A DNA stretch of 64,000 bases from Hanleya hanleyi (taxonomy: Eukaryota > Mollusca > Polyplacophora > Lepidopleurida > Hanleyidae), in the NCBI GenBank assembly GCA_036873755.1, contig JAVTVY010018731.1, positions 1-64,000 on the forward strand, read 5' to 3'. How positions within the stretch are numbered: the first letter of the stretch is position 1; each line of letters begins with the position of its first letter. Positions 36,700-46,123 of the stretch are shown here, one piece after another. Under the pieces are notes generated by a model. It was not told the DNA's origin. It searched no databases and was given only the letters and a program-made list of their open reading frames with translations. A program made the translations under genes and the position numbers.

Positions 36700-38260
36700 T
36701 GTAAGCTGCCTGAATTGATTAACATACTTGAGATGTTGGCACACGAAAGTTTTCAACAGAAGGAAGTAGCAGAGCAAGTAGGAACAGTGTTAAAAGGCGC
36801 ATTGACGGAATTTTCTTCAGTTATGGCTGGCATTATCAAAGAGGCTCAGAAGGTGAATAGAGGGAACGGAATCTCACCCGAGTGCCAGAGTGCTAATGCA
36901 ACTCATTAGTCTGGAGCTGGACAGCCAGACAGAGTTTCAGTTAGCAGAAAATCACAGGCTGATGAAAGGTTTTTTAGAAGGTTTTTAGATGGCCTAATTG
37001 ATGAAAAGGCAAGGTTTCGTGTGGAGTACATCAAGGAACCAGGGAATTTAGACGAAGCTGTGTATGAGGTTGTTAATTTCCTGGAGTCGAACTAGTTTCA
37101 ATGAAGACCGGCGAAACAGGAAACAGACTCGTCTGCCCAGATGACAAAGAGTGCGAGTCAGAGCAGAAAGACGAAGGTGTTAGAGTTGCGACTCAAACAC
37201 GGAGTAGTAAGAAGTGGAACCCGACTAAGGCTGATGGAGATAAAAGGGATCAAGTTATTGTGCAGATGACATAGCAGGAGAAGTCTGATGATTGCGTATC
37301 TGAGGTCCAAAAGATGAGTGAAGACATAGTGAAGATGTTCAACTCGCTGAATAATCAAATTGATACATTCTCAAGGGATTCACAACCAGGAACCAAGAAG
37401 ACGAAGATGGTTCCGCAGACTTCACCTCAAACAAGGGCAACTGCAGCAAACCAACGATCTACAGGAAAGAAGCAATTCACCGGGTGTTTCCGGTGTGGCG
37501 GAAATCATTTGATAAGAGATTGCACCTATCAAGTGACAGGGCAACTGAATGTTTCCGCCAAGCCTTTTGTTTCTAATGTTCAAGATTCTGAAGATGGATT
37601 TCTCCAGAATGTACATTTTAGACAACCGCATAGTACACTTGAGTCATCAAACTTGTGGGGATCGGCTCAGTAGGCCGAGGGACGGTCCCAAGTAATACAG
37701 GCCTGTGTGACAACAATTTGGAGATATGTCCAGGTAACCCAGATAGTCTAGTTGATAAATCAGGAACCATATGACGGGAGATACCGAAATATGATGGAGT
37801 TTATTTCAGTGATACCTTTCAGGGGACTGTGGGCACAGATACTATGGATACTGCAGCTACAGTCATGACATTGTCTGACTGTATCCACACCAAGATACTA
37901 CAGGGCCAACAGTCAGAGCTTACAGTCAGAAACTTACCAGGAAAAGAGAGGTTATCAGTGCTGATGGTGGAAGACTGAACTACAAGAGAAGGGCTGTATC
38001 GGAGCATGAATTAGTTATTGCCAACATTGAGGATAAGGTGTTGGTGAGGAATACATTTTACAAAAGGAAACTGGTGGGCCAGTGGATCTTTTGTCGAGTT
38101 GTGCACGATGTTCTAATGGTAAGGAGATATCTTTGGACATGGCTGATTCTCTGAGAGTGAGATCGGTGTGTGTGTGTATAGGCCTGCTGAGATGCAGCAG
38201 AACCAGAAACTAGGGAGGACAGTGGTCTCTCCAATAAAGAGGATGTATACTTACTTCATC
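36700..38260 (+). pseudogene. Ty3/gypsy-like gag and protease remnant
   Basis: A gag-like helical segment at 36715-36909 is followed by an ORF at 37314-37673 with a nucleocapsid zinc knuckle CFRCGGNHLIRDC (37485-37523; three residues rather than four before the histidine). An aspartic-protease-like motif, MDTAATVMTLSD, follows at about 37843-37880, where the usual D-T/S-G reads D-T-A, a loss of the active-site glycine. At about 38165-38250, VYRPAEMQQNQKLGR resembles the C-terminal part of gypsy integrases, which would imply that RT, RNase H and most of integrase are deleted. No LTRs were recognised. Dead. Confidence 0.6.
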
Positions 38261-38264
38261 AGTG

Positions 38265-39785
38265 TTGTGTTACTTCTTCTGAGTGTTCTTTTCAAGGAGA
38301 ATTTGTGTGTGGGTGATTTGTGGAGCCCGCAACACAATCCAAATGGGAGTGGAGAAGGTAGCAAACCTGATGAAGACCTGGTCGGGGTGCCAGAAGTATC
38401 TGGATTCACATGTCAGAAGACATGTTGGAAATCGTTATCCAAGTTGATCTGTGGTGGCTGTTGGATCTTGGTAGACATGTTAAGTAAAAGATGCCATCTG
38501 TAATGGTACAGAAACACCATGGATACAAGGGTATACCATGACACAGAAGAAGCTACTCATTCATCTAAACATAGGTCCAGTTAAGAAATGGTTTGGGAGT
38601 GGTATGCAGCTGTTCAGCACGGAAAACTGTACAGAAAGGCCAGCTACCCACCATTATTGGAACAACTGGCATGGATTTCAAGGGTTGAACTTTATTTGAA
38701 ATCTTGAACTATCATTGACTGAGAACTGTGCATGCGTTTTGAGGTTGATGCTCTATTAACTGTAAGGTGAACGAGGACGTTTTCATCTTAAGTAGGGGAT
38801 AATGAGACGAGCATCAATTTACTGGGTTTATATTTGCATTTTTTTCATTAAAAGTTGTTGTTCTATAGAATATCTCTCTTGTGTATTCTCTAATTGTAGT
38901 TCTGACATTTGTAGTTCATTTCAGATAATTCTCAGTGATAACGAATATTCCGAGGATATCTGCAGACTCTCTGCAGAATTTACTTGCATGTTGTTGTTGT
39001 AATAAGGTACTTCGTTTGCGCCACATGGCCATGGTTTTTGAGCTGTATATCGTTAATTAATGAAGTTAAACTGATTTATCCACATAACGAAGCTAGAGTA
39101 ATGTACTACCTTTGTAATTCATGGCATGACAAACTGTGGTTTGATGTATGCCAGTAGTTATTGGTGATAAAAGATGCATAATTTATTCTTCTCTGTTGTT
39201 TTGATAGTGATACTCTCTGAACCAGACGTTCATATTTTATTTCAGATAAAAAGTTGATGTATATTTTGCATAAATTGTATAAATGTGTAAACTATATTTA
39301 ATATCTGTCACAGATATATGGTAATTGCGCAGATTTCCCAAGTAGTTTTAACAGTATTTGGTATTCGCGACATTATGGGTTTGAGGCTAGTGGCTGGAGG
39401 GTATAAAAGAGTGAACTCTCAGATTCTGAAAACTTCTGGGATTTGCTCTGGTGAGCCAGACAAGCCCACACCTCCTGAACAGCGAGCTTCTGAGACCAGA
39501 CAGACATCCGAGAAATGCTGAAATATGGGAAGGAGCTACAGATGCCAATGATGATAATGGTTCAGTGTCTTGGCTTCATTCTTCTACTTTGACTGTCTGA
39601 AATACTTGGAACACTGCAAAGTGTACGCCAACAAATAATGGGGTTACTGTCAAACTGAAGTAAATAAGACTTATACCTATTATCTTTTGCTCACCCAAGA
39701 TATCTTTGGCTCATCAAAGAAAACATGGACATCCAAGAAAACATGCACATCCAAAAAACATAGATTGTTGAAACAGTAGTGGGAT
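38265..39785. other. No recognisable gene
   Basis: Possibly the noncoding 3' part of the gypsy-like element in its first few hundred bases. 39318-39521 is an ORF of 67 residues ending in a proline/threonine/glutamate-rich stretch with no motif. Nothing else supported. Confidence 0.4.
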
Positions 39786-40465
39786 GAAACCCCTCATGCG
39801 ATCACATCGGATTACAGTACCCCATGCAATCACATCGGATTACAGTATTCAACTGCAGCCACTCTTCACCTAACAGTAGTGCATTAACACCCCATGCAAT
39901 CGCATCGGGTTACAGTATTTGACTGCAGCCACCCTTCGTCTAACAGTAGTGTGCATAAACACCCCGTGCAATCGCATCGGGTTACAGTATTTGACTGCAG
40001 CCACCCTTCATCTAACAGTAGTGTGCATGAACATCCCACACAATCACATCGTGTTACAGTTACAACACATATAAGGGAAGTGGGACGAGGTGCCGACATA
40101 CTGACAAAGTCACATGACTTCACAGTATAGTCTTCCGGTTAACTTATTCTAAAGCACATACCAAGATATCTAACGATTCGTGATATGGGTTTATCTCAGG
40201 TACGCTTTTATTGTACCTGTTCATGTGGCAACTTGGATGATATGACCACACGGCCTAGCACCGGCATAAGCGGTATTAGATACAAATCTAGAGTACCCCA
40301 TACAATCACAGCGGATTACAGTATTCAACTGCAGCCACTCTTCACCCAACAGTAGTGCATTAACACCCCATGCAATCGCATCGGGTTACAGTATTTGACT
40401 GCAGCCACCCTTCATCTAACAGTAGTGTGCATGAGCCCCCCATGCAATCACATTGGGTTACAGTA
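39786..40465. repeat. 72-bp tandem repeat array in two blocks
   Basis: The unit contains CCCCATGCAATCGCATCGGG, TTACAGTATTTGACTGCAGC and CACCCTTCATCTAACAGTAG. Copies start at 39820, 39890, 39962 and 40034, and again from about 40297 to 40440. A non-repeat insert (40060-40295) separates the blocks. Since 72 is a multiple of three, matching ORFs appear on both strands (39894-40130 and 40123-39884). They are by-products. Confidence 0.9.
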
Positions 40466-40892
40466 TTCAACGACAGCTGCTTGTAATGGATGCAAGTGGA
40501 ACTTATTAGAATGATTGTATGTTACAACCGTATTCGACTACAGCCATCCCGTTTAGTTTTATGCACTCCAGCAAGTCTCCACCCCATGAAAGCATAGTAA
40601 TTCCGCTCATTGGTCATAATTAGATTATGCAAAGCAAATCTGAACTGAGGGACATGTTACTATATGAATAAAAGAAGAGTTTATTTATCCTGAGAAATTG
40701 GTCTTGAGTTCTTGTTTCCTATTGTGTTGCTTCCCGGTCTCCAATGTTACAGGTTCAACATATAACAGCATAGGGGATTTCTTTAGATGATAATCTGTTC
40801 AACTACCCTAAGTTTTCATATGTTGACTGCTGAAGTATATCTGTTGTAATTGGACTTCACTGAAGCTTAGCGACAGCTTTATCGCATCAGTC

Positions 40893-41099
40893 ATGGCGAT
40901 CTATGAACAGTATACCCTACTACCGCTTGAAATGAAAGGCGACCCCACGCACATGTTCATCATGAAGACCAAGCGTCATTTTGAAGAGGATATGGGGCTA
41001 CCACCCACCGAGGCCCTGGAAAATGCGATCAGAATGCGCAAACAACTGTTACAGGACATGTTGCCTGAACAGTTTCCTGGCTTGCCCGACGATGCTTAG
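40893..41099 (+). CDS. Compact 68-residue ORF, unrecognised
   Basis: MAIYEQYTLLPLEMKGDPTH, then FEEDMGLPPTEALENAIRMR and KQLLQDMLPEQFPGLPDDA. Composition is balanced, rich in charged and helix-forming residues, with a GC content above the surroundings. It differs from the random AT-driven ORFs of the region and looks like genuine coding sequence. It may be a single exon or a gag-like fragment. No family recognised. It sits between the 72-bp array and the NRF1-site array. Confidence 0.35.
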   Translation: MAIYEQYTLLPLEMKGDPTHMFIMKTKRHFEEDMGLPPTEALENAIRMRKQLLQDMLPEQFPGLPDDA

Positions 41100-41489
41100 G
41101 TTACAGCGAACAGAGATTGAACTTTCTCAAAGGACGGCTTCTGATTGGACAAGAGCATACTTGAATTGTAAACATACCCAACGTGGCTCCCCCAGCGCGA
41201 GTATGATGTACTGGAGGGAACAATAAACTATATGAACACTTATGAACATGTTGATCTTCCGCTTTTTACATCTTCAAACCCAATCCTAAGTCTACATTCA
41301 CCCATTAAGCCACCCCGCTTCTCTCGGCAGGCCACCACCACCGGGCGTTGACTGGTATCAACTCTCGGTGGTGGTGGTGTCACCGACCGATGATTGTGGT
41401 GTCTGTACATATTGGGATGAACTCGTTTCCCTCATCAGTCCATACTTATTTAGACACTAATCCCTCCCGACGCTACCTCAAGAGAACTT

Positions 41490-42215
41490 CAAAATAAGGA
41501 CACCCACGGACCAATCGGACCATTATTGGTCCATCTTAACCTCAAAACGTCCATTCCAATGCACTTTTCTACTGCGCATGCGCAGACAGACGCTATTCCC
41601 ACCCCACTTCTATCCCACGAGAGCTTCACAGTGATACCTCCCGGGACCCATTCGGACCATTATGGGCCTACCTCGACCCCAAACCCCCCTTCTCATGCCC
41701 TTTTCCCACAATTCCCTGTCTGCGCATGCGCAAAATGTTGACAACGGACGACACACTAGTCCAGCCGGAAGGACCACCACGAATGCTTCACGATGACACC
41801 TCATACGACCCAATCGGACCACTATGAGTCCACCTCGACCTCAAAACCATCCTTCCCATATACGTTTTCTACTGCGGATGCGCAGAATTACGTTAGTTCC
41901 ACCCCACACCCATCCAATTGAACGCTTCCCCACGAATTCTTCACATCGACACCTTACACGACCCAATCGGACCACTAGTGGTCCACCTCGGCCCCAAAAC
42001 GTCCATTCACGTGAACCATCGTCTACTGCGCATGTGCGGAATGAGATCAGTTCCACGACATACCCATCCAGTCGAATGCTCCATCATAAATGCTTCACAG
42101 TGATACCTCATTCGACTCAATCGGCCAAATAGGGGTCCAACTCGGCCCCAAAACATCCACCCCAGCGTTACTTGCCCAGTGCGCATGCGCACAGTGACTT
42201 TTTCAAAAAATTTCA
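41490..42215. repeat. Tandem array of about 150-bp units, each with an NRF1-type palindrome
   Basis: Five diverged units are marked by CCAATCGGACCACTATGG-like blocks at 41512, 41648, 41811, 41963 and 42117 and by CACCTCGACCCCAAAACGTC-like blocks. Each unit has TGCGCATGCGCA or a one- to two-base variant, at 41573, 41721, 41873, 42027 and 42180 (spacings 148, 152, 154 and 153). The region is C-rich on the plus strand. Confidence 0.85.
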
Positions 42216-42237
42216 ATCAATGGCTTCACGACCCCTA

Positions 42238-42525
42238 TCATCGTATTCTACGTGGTGAGACGAAAAAAAAAACAAAAAAAAACAAGATCCCACAACCCAT
42301 ACCGCAAATGTCCATGTGTGGGTTTCCCATTAGGTTGAAGATTGTCCACTCCGCATAGATTAAAGGAGAAGAAAACATTTGACTAATATATACACTGAAC
42401 GAAAGATCAATCTTCCCCGTATCCAAAAATGTAAGCAAATATTTTTTACGATTTTTTACCGCCGATCTATTCACAATGAAACATAAAAAACTGGAGCCTG
42501 TGGACATATTCATAAGTGCCGCCAT
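42238..42525 (-). CDS. Minus arm ORF of the inverted pair
   Basis: 95 residues beginning MAALMNMSTGSSFLCFIVNR, then KKYLLTFLDTGKIDLSFSVY, paralogous to the plus arm. A CCAAT-box-like ATTGGTT (read on the minus strand) and TGACGTCA lie upstream. The C-terminal portion after MFSSPLI is unrelated to the plus arm and ends in a poly-F/V run encoded by an A-rich tract, so the true 3' end is doubtful. Confidence 0.3.
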   Translation of the reverse strand: MAALMNMSTGSSFLCFIVNRSAVKNRKKYLLTFLDTGKIDLSFSVYISQMFSSPLIYAEWTIFNLMGNPHMDICGMGCGILFFFVFFFVSPRRIR

Positions 42526-43264
42526 TACAAGGGCTTGCGTCTACTTTAACCAATCAGAAATGCCGAAAACATATTGTACGCACCGCTGCGTGACGTCAGT
42601 CGTGCTCATACTAAACTTCCGCTCTTTACGTTAAAGTATGAGAGGCTCTCGGGACTGCAGGTTTATATATTGTATACTGTTATAATTTGATAGTGGTAGT
42701 GTGCCGATATTCCGCAAATACATGAGCATCATGTAGCAGTGTGTGGCGTTCGTCTGTTCTAACAGAACTGGAAATCCAAACATTCCAAAGACCGAGACAT
42801 TTCAAAAGATGTACTGAAACAGTGGGTGTATAGCGTCGGTCGGCAGGATTTTACTTCAAACGCATCAGAGAAGAATTTTTGCACAGTGAGGCTGATGCAA
42901 TAAATTGGAGTGAGTTGATTAGTCTTTCTACACTATTTCAGTCATATCACGACGTTCGGTTCCTATTCCTGTCAAATTGTAATCATTCCAATGTAAGAAA
43001 GGCTTGGTTTGTAATATATCTCCATGCAATGTCATTATATTTTCGCCTTCCAAGCTGGAGAGCGGCGAGGCCCGGGTGACGTCACACGCTTAGACGATCC
43101 GAACCAAAATGGCGGCACGCTTGATAGACAATGATGCGCAGGTTGATCGACGATTTAGTCGAGTAGAAAGAAATCACAAAAAATATTTGCTTACATTTTT
43201 GGATACGGGGGAGATAGATCTTTCAGTCAGTATATACATTAGTCAAATGTTTTCTTCTCCTTTA
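42361..43264. mobile_element. Inverted pair of ORFs around a THAP-like segment
   Basis: 42361-42460 and 43165-43264 are inverted repeats (about 90 aligned bases, roughly eight differences by eye). Both arms encode KKYLLTFLDTG-IDLS-S-YISQMFSSPL in outward-reading ORFs that start ATGGCGGCAC (minus at 42525, plus at 43109). TGACGTCA sits upstream of both starts (42591 and 43077). The middle contains a THAP-like segment (42740-42895): CVAFVCSN, then after a frameshift LKQWVYSVGRQDF and FCTV, where the final histidine of the C2CH pattern is missing. This could be a P-element-like derivative (THAP domains occur in P transposases) or a duplicated short host gene pair. Confidence 0.4.
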
Positions 43265-43393
43265 ACATTGGAAGTCACTGGGGTCTTCTATGTATGGGGA
43301 GGTCACTCTTGTTCACGTGACCGGACGTCACCGGAGGTAACCTCTGACCCAGAAGCGACCTTTGAACCGGATGAGAACTTTGACCGGATGTGA
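43109..43393 (+). CDS. Plus arm ORF of the inverted pair
   Basis: 94 residues beginning MAARLIDNDAQVDRRFSRVE, then KKYLLTFLDTGEIDLSVSIY. The start context CAAAATGGCGGC matches the YY1-type element often found at TSS-proximal start codons, and TGACGTCAC lies 25 bases upstream. Only the first 50 or so residues are shared with the minus arm. The rest reads into CCGGAAGT-rich DNA and is probably not coding. Function unknown. Confidence 0.35.
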   Translation: MAARLIDNDAQVDRRFSRVERNHKKYLLTFLDTGEIDLSVSIYISQMFSSPLTLEVTGVFYVWGGHSCSRDRTSPEVTSDPEATFEPDENFDRM

Positions 43394-43432
43394 CCGGATA
43401 GCACACAAGCGTCATCACCGGTTGAGAACTTT

Positions 43433-43450
43433 ACCGGAAGTGACGTCACT
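43433..43450. promoter_or_regulatory. ETS/CRE composite site
   Basis: ACCGGAAGTGACGTCACT joins the ETS core CCGGAAGT directly to the full CRE palindrome TGACGTCA, a well-known composite promoter element. It is the third TGACGTCA in 860 bases. Whether it functions here is inference. Confidence 0.45.
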
Positions 43451-43474
43451 CCGCGATCAGCCACACTTTTTGAG

Positions 43475-44294
43475 TCACATTTTTACGCGGGAATCGGTGT
43501 TCGTCCTACTGCATGTAATTAGGACTTGGTTTCGCGTAAGATAACGGTGGATTTCATTTAACTTCGTAAAGTAATTTCGAATTTGAGCTGGTAATATAAT
43601 AAACTTTTGGACAAAGCTTAGACTTGTATACAGATTCAAAGTAAGAAGTGGTAGGATTTTTAAAGCGGTAAACAGTGGTTGTGTATGATCTCGTTTATTT
43701 GGTAGAGTGATAACACGAATAGCACGCTTTTGTAGAAGTATCAACGGGTTCAGGAGACTGACATACGTGTTCCCCCACAAGATATTGCAGTAACATAAAT
43801 ATGGATAGATCATTGAACAGTAAGAATATAAAGCGTGTTCTTGTTCACCGAATTTCTAATACCGTTAATAATACTAATTTTTCTCGTTAGCATTTTGCAG
43901 ATATAATCAATATAATGTGTCCTGTTTAGCTTATCGTTAATAAATATTCCTAGAAATTCATAATTGTTTACTGTTTCTATCTCTTCCCCAAATATAAACA
44001 AACGTGGTACATGTCGTGATGCTTTTCTTTTATTTAGTTTTACCAGCATAAGCTTACTTTTTTTGACGTTGAGAGACAGACGGTTAGCACACAACTAGGT
44101 GTGAATGTTATCTGAGATACAGATATCTGAGACATAATTTCAACAGCATGATCAACGTTATTAGAGGAGGAAACAACAGATGTATCACCCGCAAATAGAA
44201 TTATTTTAAATAAATTTGTGAAGTTGGTTATATCATTTATGTGTATTATAAAAAGGAGGGGACCAAGTGTTATTCGATTCCCGGAGACGGTCAC
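43475..44294 (-). pseudogene. CR1/Jockey-type LINE reverse transcriptase, 3' remnant
   Basis: Minus strand, in order: TLGPLLFIIHINDITNF (RT motif B', from about 44275), LFAGDTSVVSSS where the catalytic F-A-D-D has become F-A-G-D (about 44190), LSLNVKKSKLMLVKLNKRK, NYEFLGIFINDKLNRTHYID, and LLQKRAIRVITLPNKRDH (about 43720). Three ORFs in different frames cover it, so it is frameshifted as well as catalytically dead. Same family as 96-775, and longer. Confidence 0.85.
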
Positions 44295-44867
44295 ACGAGG
44301 TTTGAGCCCGATATCATCGATCTGTTGCTTTGTTCACTGACCGATTGGAGTCTTAGTCTAGCTAGGCCTACTGGTGATGAATAATTTACTTCCCATGTAT
44401 TAAGCAACAATTGATGAGATATGTGACAAGATAAACACTTTCTTCTCCGCTATGTTTGCTTTCTGTTTGTTTCTTTGTTTATTTCCTTTTATTTTATTTT
44501 TTTGCCGGCCGCCCAAATTCAGTCCACCCAAGACCTTGTTAATTATATTATTATTTGAACGACCCCGTGTTTCGATGCCATCTTTGATTTGACGGGCGTG
44601 TTCGTATACGTTTACTGGAAGTCGCTACAAATGCATTTTGTACCGAATTAACTACATTTTAAATGTGGATATATATATACTCTTTTCGTTACCATAATGA
44701 AATTTAAGTTATTCGAACCTAATTTGCGAAATAACGCTCAAATTTCAATGGAAGGTCGTTTGGAGCCCATTTGCGACAATTCGCACCGGTTCGCGCTATT
44801 TATTGGTAATTTTGATCACGATACCTGTAAGTCCGCCAATCAAAAATGCGAACACTTCCCTTTTTAA

Positions 44868-45365
44868 AGTATCATCACGTTGACTTTCATACCAGTAATA
44901 TCGTCTCCGCGAGATTGGGGACTGCCGGCCACGTTATGTGAGCTCTCCGTCAACTATAAATTAAGCCCGATAAGGAAGGAGAACATCAACATTTTGCAAT
45001 ATTTCTAAGCCTATGTTATATAGAGAATCAGCGGCTTCATATAGTAGAGTTAGACTCACCCGAAAATTGTCCCAGTCCAACCTCGCAGACCAAGCTGATG
45101 AAGAGCAGAATGGCAAGCCACCAAGAAAAACCTCGTTCAATTGGTTGAATTTCAATACATTGAAAATGGAAACATCTGGTTCGCTGATTTTCAATACATT
45201 GATATTAAATTTTCAATACATTGGAAATTCGGGGTGTATGATTAGTTGATTTTCAGTGTATTGACATTACATTTTCAAGACATTGAGATTCGAATCATAT
45301 TATTGGTTGATTTTCAATCAATTGTAATTAAAATTTAAATACATTGGTATTTGTTCAAACCAACG
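44868..45365 (-). mobile_element. Palindrome-word element (PAL3), inverted copy
   Basis: Reading on the minus strand: a cluster of TTTCAATACATTGAAA-type words (about 45350-45145), then a segment matching CAGCTTGGTC-GCGAGGTTGG (about 45110-45080), a spacer, and GAGCTCACATAACGTGGCCG (about 44945-44925) from the 257-bp repeat of 31478-32241. Element order is thus conserved between the two loci. The spacer around 44950-45060 differs. No genuine ORF. Confidence 0.65.
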
Positions 45366-45412
45366 AAATTTGACAGGGATGGCCTACCATACATGGGAGG
45401 TTAGACATAGAC

Positions 45413-45420
45413 TATAAAAG
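45413..45420 (+). promoter_or_regulatory. TATA box of the signal-peptide exon
   Basis: TATAAAAG lies 59 bases upstream of the ATG at 45472, so transcription would start near 45440-45450. Good match and spacing; function is inferred. Confidence 0.55.
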
Positions 45421-45471
45421 CGGAAATATGCGTTGACTCATTTTTGAACCGCACATCACGAATAGGCGGCT

Positions 45472-45535
45472 ATGGCGACGGTACTTTTGCAATTACCCGT
45501 CTGTGCTTTTCTCGTGCTTCAACTGTTAGTCCGGG
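45472..45535 (+). CDS. First coding exon with signal peptide, gene unknown
   Basis: From the ATG: MATVLLQLPVCAFLVLQLLV then R and a split codon. This is a classic short signal peptide with a hydrophobic core. It ends at the strong donor CCGGG/GTAAGT (GT at 45536-45537, phase 1). With the TATA box just upstream, this forms a coherent first exon of a secreted or membrane protein. No second exon was recognised. The intact LINE begins about 590 bases downstream, so it would sit in intron 1 in the same orientation. Confidence 0.5.
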
Positions 45536-45819
45536 GTAAGTAGACATATCTATTTATACGATTAATTTCAAAAAAATCTACTGGAATAGCTACATCGTAT
45601 ACATGTACAGTTGTGAGCACAATGAAGTCCATCCATGCTCAACTCTCACTGGGAAAGCAGGGGGAATCCCCCACGAGAGGCATCAATTCTCACATAACCC
45701 AAAATACAAGGCGTGCGAATGAATTTAATAATTGTAAGTTGCATGGTTGTGTAGAAAGCTCAAATATTTTGATATTAGGGCGTAAAGTACCCTGGAAACA
45801 AATGTCGTGATATGACTGA

Positions 45820-45890
45820 AATAGTGTTGAAAGCGACATTAAAACATATTTACTCACTCACTCACTCACTCACCCACCCACTCACAATCT
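45820..45890 (+). repeat. SINE-like tail with CACT run
   Basis: TGTTGAAAGCGACATTAAAA is followed by ACTCACTCACTCACTCACTC and a CCCA variant run. Same tail type as at 4205-4297. The body of the element upstream (from about 45600) is not clearly delimited. Confidence 0.55.
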
Positions 45891-46123
45891 TGAATTAAAC
45901 CTATATGTCGGTCACATATCCTTTCATATGTAGGTAACTTACTGGGAACTATTAAACATCGAAAGTGTTCGCTATAACAGCCAGTAGCAAGTTATTAGTC
46001 CGGTAAACAACCCTGAAAATGCTGGGACAAATCTGAGCCTGTCCTAGCAAAAACACAATATGTCGGCCTTGAACGGCCTTTCGGGCAACACATCCGGGAC
46101 CAATATTGACAACGTTCTACCCC

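Noticed and set aside
41526..42216. Several ORFs on both strands in the NRF1-site array
   Set aside because: They follow the tandem unit and have proline/histidine/serine-rich, motif-free sequence.
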